This document shows, piece by piece, positions 43,819 through 52,523 of a DNA stretch of 64,000 nt. The stretch's first letter is position 1. Every line of letters starts with the position of its first letter. The stretch is from assembly GCF_000577335.1 (NCBI RefSeq), contig NZ_CBYL010000001.1:62001-126000 (forward strand), read 5' to 3'. Position numbers and translations under genes: made by a program. The notes below the pieces were generated by a model, which was given only the letters and a program-made list of their open reading frames with translations, was not told where the DNA came from and made no database searches. The stretch is from Faecalispora jeddahensis. GTDB lineage: Bacteria > Bacillota > Clostridia > Oscillospirales > Acutalibacteraceae.

Positions 43819-45748
43819 CCAATCCGCCGCTGCCAAAACCGGCAGAAAGCCGGCCGGGCACCCGCCGATGCAGCGCTTTAAGCCCGGCACCATCAAGCGT
43901 CTGCTCTCTTACATGTCGGAATACCGGTTTCGCCTGATTCTCGTCGGCATCTGCATTCTGATCAGCGCCGCCGCCAGTGCGGCCTCTGCGCTGTTTTTGC
44001 AGACTTTGATCGATCAATATATTGTTCCGCTGCTGGGGCAGGTCAACCCGGACTTTTCCGGCCTGTTCCGCGCGGTTCTCTCCATCGGCTGCGTGTATCT
44101 GATCGGCATCTGTTCCACCCTGTTCTATAACTGGGTGATGGTCATCGTGGAGCAGGGCACACTGAAAAAAATCCGCGACAGTATGTTTACCCACATGCAG
44201 AGCCTGCCGATCCGCTATTTTGACACCCACCCCTACGGCGATGTTATGAGCCGCTACACAAACGACACCGACACGCTGCGTCAGGCGATTTCACAGAGCT
44301 TTCCGCAGATGCTTTCTTCTGTCGTTTCCGTTGCCGCGGCGTTTTTCTCCATGCTGTACCTCAGCGTGGGTCTGACCGCGTTTGTCGCCGTATTCGCCGT
44401 GCTCCTGCTCAAGGTCATCAAAACCCTGGTCGGGCGCAGCGGTACGTTCTTTGTCAAGCAGCAGCAGGCGCTGGGCAATGTAAACGGCTACATTGAAGAA
44501 ATGATCAACGGGCAGAAGGTCATCAAGGTATTCTGCCACGAGGACAAAACAAAAGAAGATTTTGACCTTAGAAACGACGAGCTGCGCTACTGCGCAACCG
44601 AAGCGAACAAATACGGAAACATCACGATGCCCGTTGTCGGCAACATGGGCTACATGCTCTATGTATTGCTGGCGGTGATCGGCGGCGCGGCGGGAATCGC
44701 CGGTCTGCCGAACCTGAGCTTGGCCGGGGTCAATGTGCTGACGATCGGTACCATCGTTTCGTTCCTGACCCTTTCCCGCAGCTTTATCAACCCCATCGGC
44801 CAGATTTCGATGCAGTTCAACATGGTCATCATGGCGCTGGCCGGCGCCTCCCGTATTTTTGAGCTGATGGATGAAGAAAGCGAGCAGGACAACGGGTACG
44901 TTACGCTCGTGAACGCCTGCGTAACTGACGGAGAGGTGACCGAATGCAGCGAGCGCACCGAAATGTGGGCCTGGAAGTATCCGCACAGCGACGGCAGCAT
45001 CACCTACACTCCCCTGAACGGCGATATCCGCTTTTACGACGTGGATTTTGAATACGAAGAGGGCAAGCCGGTACTGCACAACATCACGCTATATGCGGAG
45101 CCCGGCCAGAAGGTGGCGTTCGTTGGAGCGACCGGCGCCGGTAAAACGACGATCACCAACCTGATCAACCGCTTTTACGATATTGCCGACGGGAAGATCC
45201 GGTACGACGGCATCAATATCAACAAGATCAAAAAAGCAGACCTGCGCCGTTCGCTCGGCATTGTTCTGCAGGACGTCAACCTGTTTACCGGCACCGTGAT
45301 GGAGAATATTCGTTACGGCAAGCTCGATGCGACGGATGAGGAATGCATCGCGGCCGCGAAGCTCGCGAACGCGGACGGCTTTATCCGGATGCTGCCGAAG
45401 GGCTACCAGACCGTGCTGGAAAGCGACGGCAGCGGTCTTTCGCAGGGGCAGCGGCAGTTGATTTCCATCGCGCGCGCCGCGGTGGCCGATCCGCCCGTGA
45501 TGATTCTGGACGAAGCGACCTCCTCCATCGACACCCGAACCGAGGCCATTGTGCAAAAGGGTATGGATGCCCTGATGAAGGGGCGCACGGTGTTCGTCAT
45601 TGCCCACCGTCTGTCCACCGTTCAGAACGCCGATGTGATCATGGTGCTGGAGCACGGCCGCATCATTGAGCGCGGCAGCCATGATCAGCTGATTGCCGAA
45701 CGCGGCAAATATTATCAGCTTTACACCGGTGCATTCGAGCTGGAATAA
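43811..45748 (+). CDS. ABC exporter half-transporter (second subunit, canonical ATP site)
   Basis: A 645-residue half-transporter with six membrane helices (about 40-350) and an ATPase domain with Walker A VGATGAGKTT (about 437-446), Walker B PVMILDEATSSID (full catalytic Glu) and signature LSQGQRQL, a modified LSGGQ. Between membrane and ATPase parts is an extra stretch of about 50 residues (around NGYVTLVNACVTDGEVTECSERTE), as in BmrD-type subunits. The start at 43811 follows GGGGGGAA; it overlaps the first subunit gene by 8 bases. Heterodimer partner of the upstream gene. Confidence 0.95.
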   Translation: MNNQSAAAKTGRKPAGHPPMQRFKPGTIKRLLSYMSEYRFRLILVGICILISAAASAASALFLQTLIDQYIVPLLGQVNPDFSGLFRAVLSIGCVYLIGICSTLFYNWVMVIVEQGTLKKIRDSMFTHMQSLPIRYFDTHPYGDVMSRYTNDTDTLRQAISQSFPQMLSSVVSVAAAFFSMLYLSVGLTAFVAVFAVLLLKVIKTLVGRSGTFFVKQQQALGNVNGYIEEMINGQKVIKVFCHEDKTKEDFDLRNDELRYCATEANKYGNITMPVVGNMGYMLYVLLAVIGGAAGIAGLPNLSLAGVNVLTIGTIVSFLTLSRSFINPIGQISMQFNMVIMALAGASRIFELMDEESEQDNGYVTLVNACVTDGEVTECSERTEMWAWKYPHSDGSITYTPLNGDIRFYDVDFEYEEGKPVLHNITLYAEPGQKVAFVGATGAGKTTITNLINRFYDIADGKIRYDGININKIKKADLRRSLGIVLQDVNLFTGTVMENIRYGKLDATDEECIAAAKLANADGFIRMLPKGYQTVLESDGSGLSQGQRQLISIARAAVADPPVMILDEATSSIDTRTEAIVQKGMDALMKGRTVFVIAHRLSTVQNADVIMVLEHGRIIERGSHDQLIAERGKYYQLYTGAFELE

Positions 45749-45760
45749 AGCACACATAGA

Positions 45761-45805
45761 AAAAAAACCGGGGCCGCTTCCCTTAGAAGCGGCCCCGGTT
45801 TTTGC
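45761..45805 (+). terminator. Terminator of the MarR-ABC operon
   Basis: Arms AAACCGGGGCCGCTTC (45765-45780) and its perfect complement (45786-45801) with a CCTTA loop, ending in GGTTTTT. It lies 17 bases after the exporter stop codon. Confidence 0.93.
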
Positions 45806-45829
45806 ATATCGCGTTATAAGAATATATTA

Positions 45830-46135
45830 TTGTTCGGAGGAGCTGAAGCAGTGGCTCAGTCTGTGCTTTTTCCGGCAGCAGCTGGCGCTGCGCAGGTTGT
45901 TTTCCATCCCTGACAGAAACCGGCCCATTGATGATCTATTCCCTGCCGTCTCCCGTCCAGTGACGGAATCCGGTTCGGGAGCGATTCGGGGGACGCTCTT
46001 TCCAATGATTCCAGGGACATCTTCGGCTCCAACGAAATACTGCGGGATTACGATGAGGGGAAAAGAAGTCTTACAGCCTCTTTCTCCCTTGCGGCGGCAG
46101 GGGTGCTGCACTTTCGCCGCTCGTTCCTATAAAGC
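45830..46135 (+). pseudogene. Possible degenerate gene remnant, not identified
   Basis: Between the exporter terminator and the MetE-like gene no intact reading frame exists, but two adjacent plus-strand frames read like protein: EELKQWLSLCFFRQQLALRRLF near 45838-45900 and, one frame over, SNEILRDYDEGKRSLTASFSLAAAGVL near 46030-46115, ending at TAA. This would fit a short gene broken by a frameshift, or it may be chance. No family is recognised and no repeats mark its ends. Confidence 0.25.
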
Positions 46136-46192
46136 ATAAAACTATATCTATCCATATCTTATTTGTATTACCGTGAAATCATCTCTCTATGA

Positions 46193-46280
46193 TATAATGA
46201 ATAACAATAAAAGCTACGTTGAGAAAGCGATTGGAAGCTCCCGGTCGCGGGTAAGCCGCTCCGGCAGTTTCTCTTTTATC
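46193..46280 (+). promoter_or_regulatory. -10 box and leader hairpin of the MetE-like gene
   Basis: A TATAAT box at 46193-46198 (poor -35) is followed by a leader in which GAGAAA (46219-46224) and TTTCTC (46268-46273) enclose an inner CCCG/CGGG stem, ending in TTTTAT. This could act as a conditional terminator before the gene. It does not match the SAM riboswitch. Confidence 0.35.
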
Positions 46281-46313
46281 ATGACCCAAGAAGATCAAAT
46301 ACAGGGGGTACTT

Positions 46314-47417
46314 ATGTTAAACATCAAATACGATATCGTGGGTTCTTTTTTAAGACCTGCGCAGATTAAAACGGCAAGATCCCAATTTGCGAGCGGAGAA
46401 ATCTCTTTGGCAGATTTGCGAAAGGTTGAGGATACGGCGATTGCGGAGCTGGTTGCCAAAGAAGTTGCCCATGGCCTGAAATTTGTAACCGACGGCGAAT
46501 ACCGGCGCAGGTGGTGGCACCTGGACTGGCTCAAGGAGTTCGAGGGCTTTACCACCCAGCACTTGGAAAAAGAGCGCAACGGCGTTATCAATCACATTGA
46601 ATTGGGCTATATTAACGGAAAGATTTCTTATAATGCGGAACGCGCTCACGCAGAGATTGAAGCCTTCGACTTCCTGGCTCAGGAAGCAAAGAAGTACCCG
46701 GGCGTCACAGCAAAAAAATGCATTTCCGGCCCCAACATGATCCTCGTCGATAATTACCTGCAGATGGGCATCAAAGAAGTTCCATACTACGGCAGCAACA
46801 TCGATGCGCTCATTGAGGACATTGCCCTCGCCTATCAGTGCGCCATTCAGGATCTATATGCGCATGGCTGCAGATATCTGCAAATCGACGATACCTCCTG
46901 GACCTATATGATTGATGAAAACTTCTTAAAGAAAGTGTCTTCTCTGGGGTATGAAAAGGCGGAGGTTCTGGAGTGGTTCAAGCGCGTGTCTACAAAAGCT
47001 CTTGAGGGAAAGCCCGCCGACATGATCATTGCCAATCACTTCTGTAAAGGCAATTTTAAAGGGCATCCGCTCTTTAATGGTTTTTACGATTCCGTGGCGC
47101 CGATTATCAGTCAGATTCCTTATGACGGCTTTTTCGTCGAGTATGACGACGAGCGTTCCGGCTCCTTTGCCCCCTGGTCGGTGTTGAAGGGAACTGGCGC
47201 CACCTTTGTAGCGGGTCTGATTTCCACAAAGAATCCCGTTTTGGAAAGCTACGATGACATCAAAAGAAGATATTTAGAGGCAAAGGCCGTTGTGGGCGAC
47301 AATATCGCTTTATCCCCACAGTGCGGATTTGCTTCTGTTGAGGAAGGCAATTGTATCGACGAGGAAACGCAGTGGAAAAAGATAGACCTGCTCGTTTCCT
47401 GCAAGGATTTCTTATAA
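46314..47417 (+). CDS. MetE C-terminal-like methyltransferase (cobalamin-independent methionine synthase family, YxjG type)
   Basis: A 367-residue protein resembling the C-terminal catalytic half of MetE (UROD/MetE-like barrel). The start MLNIKYDIVGSFLRPAQIKTAR and FVTDGEYRRRWWHLDWLKEF (about 57-76) are typical of the YxjG/YxjH group, QIDDTSWTYM (about 195) follows, and zinc ligands appear as IIANHFCKGNFKG (about 238-250) and ALSPQCGFASVEEGN (about 326-340). Such proteins transfer a methyl group to homocysteine, or act on related thiols. Length is half of full MetE, which is normal for this group. The ATG at 46314 has AGGGGG upstream; the frame is open further but without family match. Ends before a strong terminator. 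Confidence 0.9.
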   Translation: MLNIKYDIVGSFLRPAQIKTARSQFASGEISLADLRKVEDTAIAELVAKEVAHGLKFVTDGEYRRRWWHLDWLKEFEGFTTQHLEKERNGVINHIELGYINGKISYNAERAHAEIEAFDFLAQEAKKYPGVTAKKCISGPNMILVDNYLQMGIKEVPYYGSNIDALIEDIALAYQCAIQDLYAHGCRYLQIDDTSWTYMIDENFLKKVSSLGYEKAEVLEWFKRVSTKALEGKPADMIIANHFCKGNFKGHPLFNGFYDSVAPIISQIPYDGFFVEYDDERSGSFAPWSVLKGTGATFVAGLISTKNPVLESYDDIKRRYLEAKAVVGDNIALSPQCGFASVEEGNCIDEETQWKKIDLLVSCKDFL

Positions 47418-47484
47418 TTTTCTGAAACGCATGATCGATTTTTCAGCGATACATTCGAGCTGGAACAAACCAAAAGTGCAGTAA

Positions 47485-47530
47485 CAAACGCGGGGTCTCT
47501 TCCTTTCGGAAAGACCCCGCGTTTTTTTTG
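47485..47530 (+). terminator. Terminator of the MetE-like gene
   Basis: AACGCGGGGTCT (47487-47498) pairs perfectly with AGACCCCGCGTT (47512-47523), followed by TTTTTT. The rest of the 47418-47691 gap contains a partial copy of the exporter gene's end (see findings) and no gene. Confidence 0.93.
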
Positions 47531-47691
47531 ACGCATCCCTCAAAGCGTATGTACGGCATTTTCTATATCACAGCGGCAGAAATGCGTTCAGGGGAAGCTT
47601 CATCTCTCCCAGCAAAAAAGGAAGGCAGATGCCTTCCTAATCTTTTTGTTCTAAAGTCTTAAAACAGAATTTTTGTTGTTCTTCCATACGG

Positions 47692-48750
47692 TTACAGGTG
47701 CCGCAGATACCAGCTCAGCAGATAGCCTGCACCGAGCGCAAAAAAAGAAACACCCAGAACAGTAACATATGTTTTGCGCCAGAATACCAGATAAGCGATC
47801 CATTCCCGGATAAAGGCATTGAGCGCAAAATATAGCTTCGTGCGTGAGCCGCGCCCATCGCAGGGAATCCCCAGGTGCTTGGCCAAAAGCAGCGCGCGGA
47901 ACACGTGGTAGCGGTTTGTGACCACCAGCAGGTTCCCCGTATCCCCCTGTGCGTCCTTCTGAATCAGCTGATCAGAAAACTGCAGGTTCTCTCTGGTGTT
48001 TACAGACTGGTCTTCCACCAGAATATCCTCTTCCGGAATGCCTTTCTCCATAGCATAGCGCTTCATCGCCTCTCCCTCCGGGAGAGCTTCGTCGCTTCCC
48101 TTTCCTCCGGAAAATACCAGCCGGCTGCCGGGATTCTGACGGTATGCCTCTATCCCCTTTTGGATCCGGCCTGCCAGAAGCGGCGTTACCTCGGTGCCGT
48201 TCATCAATCCGCAGCCCAGCACGATGATATACCGGTATGTTTTCCGGCGGTTTCGGAGCAAATTCAAAAAGCTGCTGATCGTATACAGCGCAAAAATCGA
48301 AAGGGTGACAAAGAATACAAACGAAAGATAGGCGTACAGAAAGTTCCAAAAATCATCCTTTCGAATATCGCTCAGCATGGGCCAACCCACCAGGTATGCA
48401 ATGTAGCACACCCCAAATCCAAGCGAAAGCAGATGAGAAAGAGAAAAGCCCTCCCTGCGGATCAGCTGAATGCCGGAAATCAGCAGAGTGGTGATCAGCG
48501 CAAACGGGAACAGCAAAATTGCCGCCAAAAACGCAACCCCGCCGATGACAAGAATTCCCCATGCAAACGGCTGGTTCTCCAGCATCAGTAAAATGACGGC
48601 GCACAGCCCCAATACCGGCAGCAATGCCGCCAGAAAGGAAATCCCCAGCCAAAGGCTTCTCTTTTCCTTTCGGTACTGCCACAAAAACCACGCCGTTCCC
48701 GCAGCGGCAGCCAGCAAAATCGGGAGCAGAAGAATCAGTCTGGTATCCAT
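47692..48750 (-). CDS. YdcF/SanA-type membrane protein (DUF218 domain)
   Basis: A 352-residue protein with five N-terminal membrane helices (about residues 3-22, 30-55, 62-92, 100-125 and 135-170), a cytoplasmic or external DUF218 domain (about 178-320) and one last helix (about 328-347). The domain shows YIIVLGCGLMNGTEVTPLLAGRI, LVFSGGKGSDEALPEGEAM, VEDQSVNTRENLQFS and VVTNRYHVFRALLLAKHLGI, the YdcF pattern. Functions reported for relatives involve cell envelope metabolism; no precise reaction is known. The ATG at 48750 follows AAGGAGAC. Confidence 0.9.
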   Translation of the reverse strand: MDTRLILLLPILLAAAAGTAWFLWQYRKEKRSLWLGISFLAALLPVLGLCAVILLMLENQPFAWGILVIGGVAFLAAILLFPFALITTLLISGIQLIRREGFSLSHLLSLGFGVCYIAYLVGWPMLSDIRKDDFWNFLYAYLSFVFFVTLSIFALYTISSFLNLLRNRRKTYRYIIVLGCGLMNGTEVTPLLAGRIQKGIEAYRQNPGSRLVFSGGKGSDEALPEGEAMKRYAMEKGIPEEDILVEDQSVNTRENLQFSDQLIQKDAQGDTGNLLVVTNRYHVFRALLLAKHLGIPCDGRGSRTKLYFALNAFIREWIAYLVFWRKTYVTVLGVSFFALGAGYLLSWYLRHL

Positions 48751-48881
48751 AAAAGTCTCCTTGTCCAGCGGTCCACATCGTACCACCGCTCTAACCTAAA
48801 ATCACGGCGGCCAAAACGGTCCGCCGCGACAGCAAAAGTCCAAATAATATAGTATTCCCCGTCGGTTTTCTATTTCACCGG

Positions 48882-50072
48882 TCATTCAAAAAAGCGGCCG
48901 GAATGATCGCTGCTCTGCTCGTATACATGAATGGAATCACGCTTCTTTTTTGCCTCATACAGTGCATAATCCGCATTGAGAAACAGGCGCACCGCATCCA
49001 TATGAAGAGAATAGGGCGCCAAGCCAAAGCTGGCCGTCAGCTTTAATTCCGGATGACCGGGAAAGGGCATCTGATCAAGCATTGCCTGTATCTTTTTGCA
49101 GGTGTTTACCGCTTCCGTCATACTGACGTCGCAGAACAAGAGGCAGAATTCATCCCCGCCGTAGCGAAACGGCGTGGAGGGCCCGCAGTTTTCCCGAAGC
49201 ACCTCTGCAAAGCTGACCAGAACATTATCGCCGACACGGTGCCCCCAGCAGTCGTTGATCTGCTTGAAATGGTCAATATCCACCACAGCCAGAATATAGA
49301 CCTTTTCCTCCGTGCTGTCCTCCATGTCCTTAAACGCATTGTGCAGCGCCTTGCGGTTAAAAATCCCCGTCATATCATCGGTGCGCACGCTCTCCCAAAG
49401 CTGGTAACGCTCCACCGAATTCTGGATGCTGATCTGGTTCCGTTCCTTTTCAAAACGAATCGTCACCATGCACACGGCGGAAAACGCCAGCAGAACGAAA
49501 AGAGCGGTCAAAACATTGCCCATCCGTGAGGAGTCTGAAAGAGCATTGACCTTATCCGGGTCCCATTCCGTAAAGAATTCGGAAAACACAAAGCAACCTA
49601 TTCCCACGACCGCCGTGACCACGGTTACGCGGTAACGGGCATAAATGATGGTCAGCATAATGGCGCCCGCAAAGGTGTAGTACATTGCCGGGAAGACACA
49701 GTGCACCGTATACAGAACAAACGAAATCGCAACATACGTCAGCGACACCGTATAGATTTTCTTGATCTGTGAAATTTTCTCTGACCTTACCACCACTGTC
49801 TCCAGTACAATGAAGGCAAGGTTCGCCGCACTGGGCAAAACGACATACTTGTAGACATAGCGCTGCACAGAAATCGAAATCAGGTCGTAATGGAACAAGA
49901 TCACACCCGCCGCACACTCACAAAGCATTGCGAACACCACAAGCGCAAAGGAAATTTGATAGTGCAGCAAAAGCCAGTCATGGTCCACCTTCGAGTATTC
50001 TTTTTTGATTTCTTCTATATTCGATCTATCCTGCTTCTCTTCCTGCCCATATGGCAAAAAACGTGTCCCCAC
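48882..50072 (-). CDS. Membrane-bound GGDEF protein (diguanylate cyclase)
   Basis: A 396-residue protein: short N-terminal cytoplasmic region, about six membrane helices (about 35-220), then a GGDEF domain (about 232-390) with the intact active loop FRYGGDEFCLLF, DDMTGIFNRKAL and DIDHFKQINDCWGHRVGDNVL. It should make cyclic di-GMP from GTP. No RxxD inhibitory site lies before the GGDEF loop (RENCGPSTPFRYGGDEF), so simple product inhibition is unlikely. The start is a GTG at 50072 after GGGAGG. The helix set may sense a membrane or small-molecule signal. It has its own promoter and a long leader. Confidence 0.93.
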   Translation of the reverse strand: MGTRFLPYGQEEKQDRSNIEEIKKEYSKVDHDWLLLHYQISFALVVFAMLCECAAGVILFHYDLISISVQRYVYKYVVLPSAANLAFIVLETVVVRSEKISQIKKIYTVSLTYVAISFVLYTVHCVFPAMYYTFAGAIMLTIIYARYRVTVVTAVVGIGCFVFSEFFTEWDPDKVNALSDSSRMGNVLTALFVLLAFSAVCMVTIRFEKERNQISIQNSVERYQLWESVRTDDMTGIFNRKALHNAFKDMEDSTEEKVYILAVVDIDHFKQINDCWGHRVGDNVLVSFAEVLRENCGPSTPFRYGGDEFCLLFCDVSMTEAVNTCKKIQAMLDQMPFPGHPELKLTASFGLAPYSLHMDAVRLFLNADYALYEAKKKRDSIHVYEQSSDHSGRFFE

Positions 50073-50320
50073 TTTGTTCCCTCCCGGCCAGGCCCTGAAA
50101 ACCGCACGCTCTCATCTGAACATGCGTTTCAGCAGCCTGTGCTGCGTTTTTGGAAGGCTGTTTTCTGATCCGGCTGCCGCCTGATGGCGCTGTGCACCAC
50201 TGTCTTTCATACCGCGAATCACCTTCACCGGTCTAAGGTCAGATTCAAAGCCTGCTCTGCACTTTGCAGCAGCAAATGATGCAAATTCTTCCTTTGGAAA
50301 GAGAAATAAAACCGATTCTT

Positions 50321-50349
50321 ATTATATCCATTATTTTCCAAATTTTCAA
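50321..50349 (-). promoter_or_regulatory. Promoter of the GGDEF gene
   Basis: TTGAAA (-35), 17 bases, TATAAT (-10) on the minus strand. The predicted leader of about 240 bases (50073-50314) shows no recognised riboswitch, in particular no clear c-di-GMP consensus. Confidence 0.6.
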
Positions 50350-50441
50350 CAGAAAATCGATTGTTAATCTTCATTTATTCCAGAAATTTCCAGAAAATAA
50401 TAATTGATCAATAAAATGCGAGAGCATAGCAGCACACAAAC

Positions 50442-50807
50442 CTACACTCTGCACAGCTTTTGTGCCGCCTCTTCCTCCGACGCGACGAAAAAGACACTGT
50501 GGCCCTGATTGCTCTCATAAATAAAATCCCTTAAGGCCTTGCTGGTATATTTTGAAAAATCACCAATGATCGCGATCTGGATATGGTAGGTGACAAATTT
50601 TTGAAGAATCTCCCCGGCAAGACGGGTGCTGAGCTGAAAAAACTCTTCCGGGAAGGCTTCTTTCGAGATTGCGATACGGTTACACCCGGTCTCGTACTGT
50701 ACCGTCATCATCAGGTCCAGCGCAGACTGCACATCCGAAATCAGCTGGTTTTGTGAATTAATCAGGGCATAGTCCTGCCCGTTAAGCTCTTTTCTTTGAA
50801 TGTTCAT
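50442..50807 (-). CDS. DUF4180 protein
   Basis: A 121-residue protein of the DUF4180 family: NSQNQLISDVQSALDLMMTVQYETGCNRIAISKEAFPEEFFQLSTRLAGEILQKFVTYHIQIAIIGDFS, with the family's KYTSKALRDFIYESNQGHSVFFV near residue 87-109. Its function is unknown; short and soluble, found as a single gene in many Firmicutes. The ATG follows AAAGGAGAAG. It ends 93 bases before the GGDEF promoter. Confidence 0.88.
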   Translation of the reverse strand: MNIQRKELNGQDYALINSQNQLISDVQSALDLMMTVQYETGCNRIAISKEAFPEEFFQLSTRLAGEILQKFVTYHIQIAIIGDFSKYTSKALRDFIYESNQGHSVFFVASEEEAAQKLCRV

Positions 50808-51339
50808 AACTTCTCCTTTGATTTATAACTTTTTTTGCTCCTGCGCCAAAGGCTTTCTTCGGCTCATGAGGAAAGAATTCCTTGGCCCACTGCTGAGCTT
50901 CCCCTAGAGCACATCGATTTCTTGGTCAAGTACGGGCTGTCTCCGGCCCTGCCGCGCAAATTGGTAGGATGATTTTATCATGTCACTTTTTTCGCGTAAA
51001 GTCAATTGCGGGAGGAAATACGCTGTTTATTTCAAAAACGCAGTTTCAAAATCATAAAACAGTGATAAAAATGGGGATGACAAATTGGAAAGCAGAAGCT
51101 TTCTGGCAGAGCAGAGCGGGATTCAAGCCACGGCGGGTATAACGAATCCTTTTTAATCCGGTTTTCTGATATCCGTCCTCAGCGGATAAATGACAGATGA
51201 CATCAAGAACCAATGGGTTTCACCGATCGAATTAGCTGAGAACCCGACGGGGTCAAATCGATAGAAATAGCCAGAGATAGGATGCCCCCAGTCAGAGAGC
51301 TCTATATTGGGCTGCATTGCGAAAAACAGATAAGAAGGT
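50808..51339. other. Intergenic stretch without a convincing gene
   Basis: From the DUF4180 start to the LysR terminator about 530 bases have no credible gene. A frame on the minus strand (51153-51377) encodes ...FYRFDPVGFSANSIGETHWFLMS..., 74 residues, but it begins inside a terminator hairpin and has no ribosome site; it may be a relic or a dispersed intergenic repeat. The rest is AT-rich. Confidence 0.4.
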
Positions 51340-51390
51340 ATAAAAATAAGTTTGCCGGTGCCATCAGGTACTGACAAACTTATTTTTATG
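51339..51390 (-). terminator. Terminator of the LysR gene
   Basis: ATAAAAATAAGTTTG (51340-51354) and CAAACTTATTTTTAT (51375-51389) are perfect 15-bp arms. On the minus strand the stem ends in TTATTTTTAT. It lies about 100 bases after the LysR stop. Confidence 0.75.
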
Positions 51391-51491
51391 CATTGCTATG
51401 ACATAAACAAACCTGAATTTCATCTGGTTTTTCAAATGAATCCATAACTTGAAAGTTATTAAACTGCTTCAAACAGCGCGCGCCAAATCTG

Positions 51492-52415
51492 TCATAAAGA
51501 TGCTTCCTCTTCCGTTTGAAACTGCTGCAGAGACTGTTTACGGTAACCCTGAAATTTATTTTGCAGATAAGCGGCAAACTCGCGGGCGGCCCTGGTCATA
51601 TATTTGTTCTTTCGACAGGTCAAGACCACGTTGCGGGTGCGTCGTACGTCCTCAATCTCCAAAAAGCGGACCTGCGGATCGTACAGATGGCGGAATTGAG
51701 CTGAACTGGAGGCAATGCCGATGCCGACATTGGCATTGATCAGCTCCCTGCGCAGCAGATGGTCGCATTCCATGATATAGTTGGGCGTGATCCCCAGGTC
51801 AGCGAACAGCTGATCTGTCTGCGTGCGAAAGGGCAGCCCCTTTTGCAGCATGATAAAACGCTCGTTGGCGATCTCTGTCAGGCAGACGCTTTTACGATTG
51901 GCCAAGGGATGATCCGGATGCACGGCGATCATGAATTTATCGCGCAGCAGCAGGGTAGAAATCAAGTCCTCGTCGTAAATTCCGGGGGATGACACGGCCA
52001 GATCGATCTGGCCGCTCAGCAGCATGAACCGGATATTCTGAATCTCTTCCACTCGCTGCTGCCATTTGAAATCAGGATGCTGCCGGATAAAGACATCCAT
52101 CCCCTGCAAAAACTGCGGGCTGGTCACCGCCAAAGAGATGAGCATGTCCGAATCCTGCGCCATGTTTTGCAATTCGCGCTTGGAATCGTCCACCTCGATA
52201 AGGATGCGATTGACACGGCGTAAAAAGGCTTCCCCATTTTGATTGAGGAAAATGGCCCGGCTGTTGCGATCAAACAACGGTATTCCCAATTCCTGCTCCA
52301 GTCGTGCGATCACGGTGCTCAGCGCCGGCTGAGAGATGTTTAGTTCCGCCGCTGCCCGAGTCATGTGCTGATAGCGCGCGACAACCTGAAAATAGCGTAG
52401 CTGCGTCAATTCCAT
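51492..52415 (-). CDS. LysR family transcriptional regulator
   Basis: A 307-residue regulator. The N-terminal winged helix MELTQLRYFQVVARYQHMTRAAAELNISQPALSTVIARLEQELGIPLFDRNSR is standard LysR; the remainder is a two-lobe ligand domain with FLQGMDVFIRQHPDF, SVCLTEIANERFIML and NANVGIGIASSS. It is divergent from the carboxylate gene cluster (194-base gap containing inverted repeats), so it should control that cluster in response to the carboxylate or its CoA form. The ligand is unknown. Confidence 0.94.
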   Translation of the reverse strand: MELTQLRYFQVVARYQHMTRAAAELNISQPALSTVIARLEQELGIPLFDRNSRAIFLNQNGEAFLRRVNRILIEVDDSKRELQNMAQDSDMLISLAVTSPQFLQGMDVFIRQHPDFKWQQRVEEIQNIRFMLLSGQIDLAVSSPGIYDEDLISTLLLRDKFMIAVHPDHPLANRKSVCLTEIANERFIMLQKGLPFRTQTDQLFADLGITPNYIMECDHLLRRELINANVGIGIASSSAQFRHLYDPQVRFLEIEDVRRTRNVVLTCRKNKYMTRAAREFAAYLQNKFQGYRKQSLQQFQTEEEASL

Positions 52416-52454
52416 TGGATAGCACCCCTCATAGTACTTTATCTGATGTTCGAA

Positions 52455-52508
52455 TTGATAACTTTGACGTTATTGTAATATAAGAAAATTGAAATTGCAA
52501 CTTATCAA
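52455..52508. promoter_or_regulatory. LysR operator candidates in the divergent promoter region
   Basis: ATAAC-N6-GTTAT (52458-52473) is a dyad of the T-N11-A type. TTGATAAC (52455-52462) is mirrored by CTTATCAA (52501-52508) just after the -35 box of the carboxylate cluster, giving upstream and promoter-proximal sites as LysR activators usually have. Confidence 0.5.
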
Positions 52509-52523
52509 ACCGTTATTTATAAT
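52495..52523 (+). promoter_or_regulatory. Promoter of the carboxylate cluster
   Basis: TTGCAA (52495-52500), 17 bases, TATAAT (52518-52523); 86 bases before the carboxyltransferase start codon. Confidence 0.65.

Noticed and set aside
41680-43896. Minus-strand frame of 738 codons opposite the MarR and ABC exporter genes
   Set aside because: It is entirely antisense to well-supported genes and His/Arg-rich; a mirror frame, not a gene.
46200-46313. SAM riboswitch before the MetE-like gene
   Set aside because: The S-box core sequences (AGAG, GGAGGGA, GGCAACC) are absent.
50073-50314. c-di-GMP riboswitch in the leader of the GGDEF gene
   Set aside because: No match to the class I or class II core was found by eye in the leader; only unassigned stems remain.
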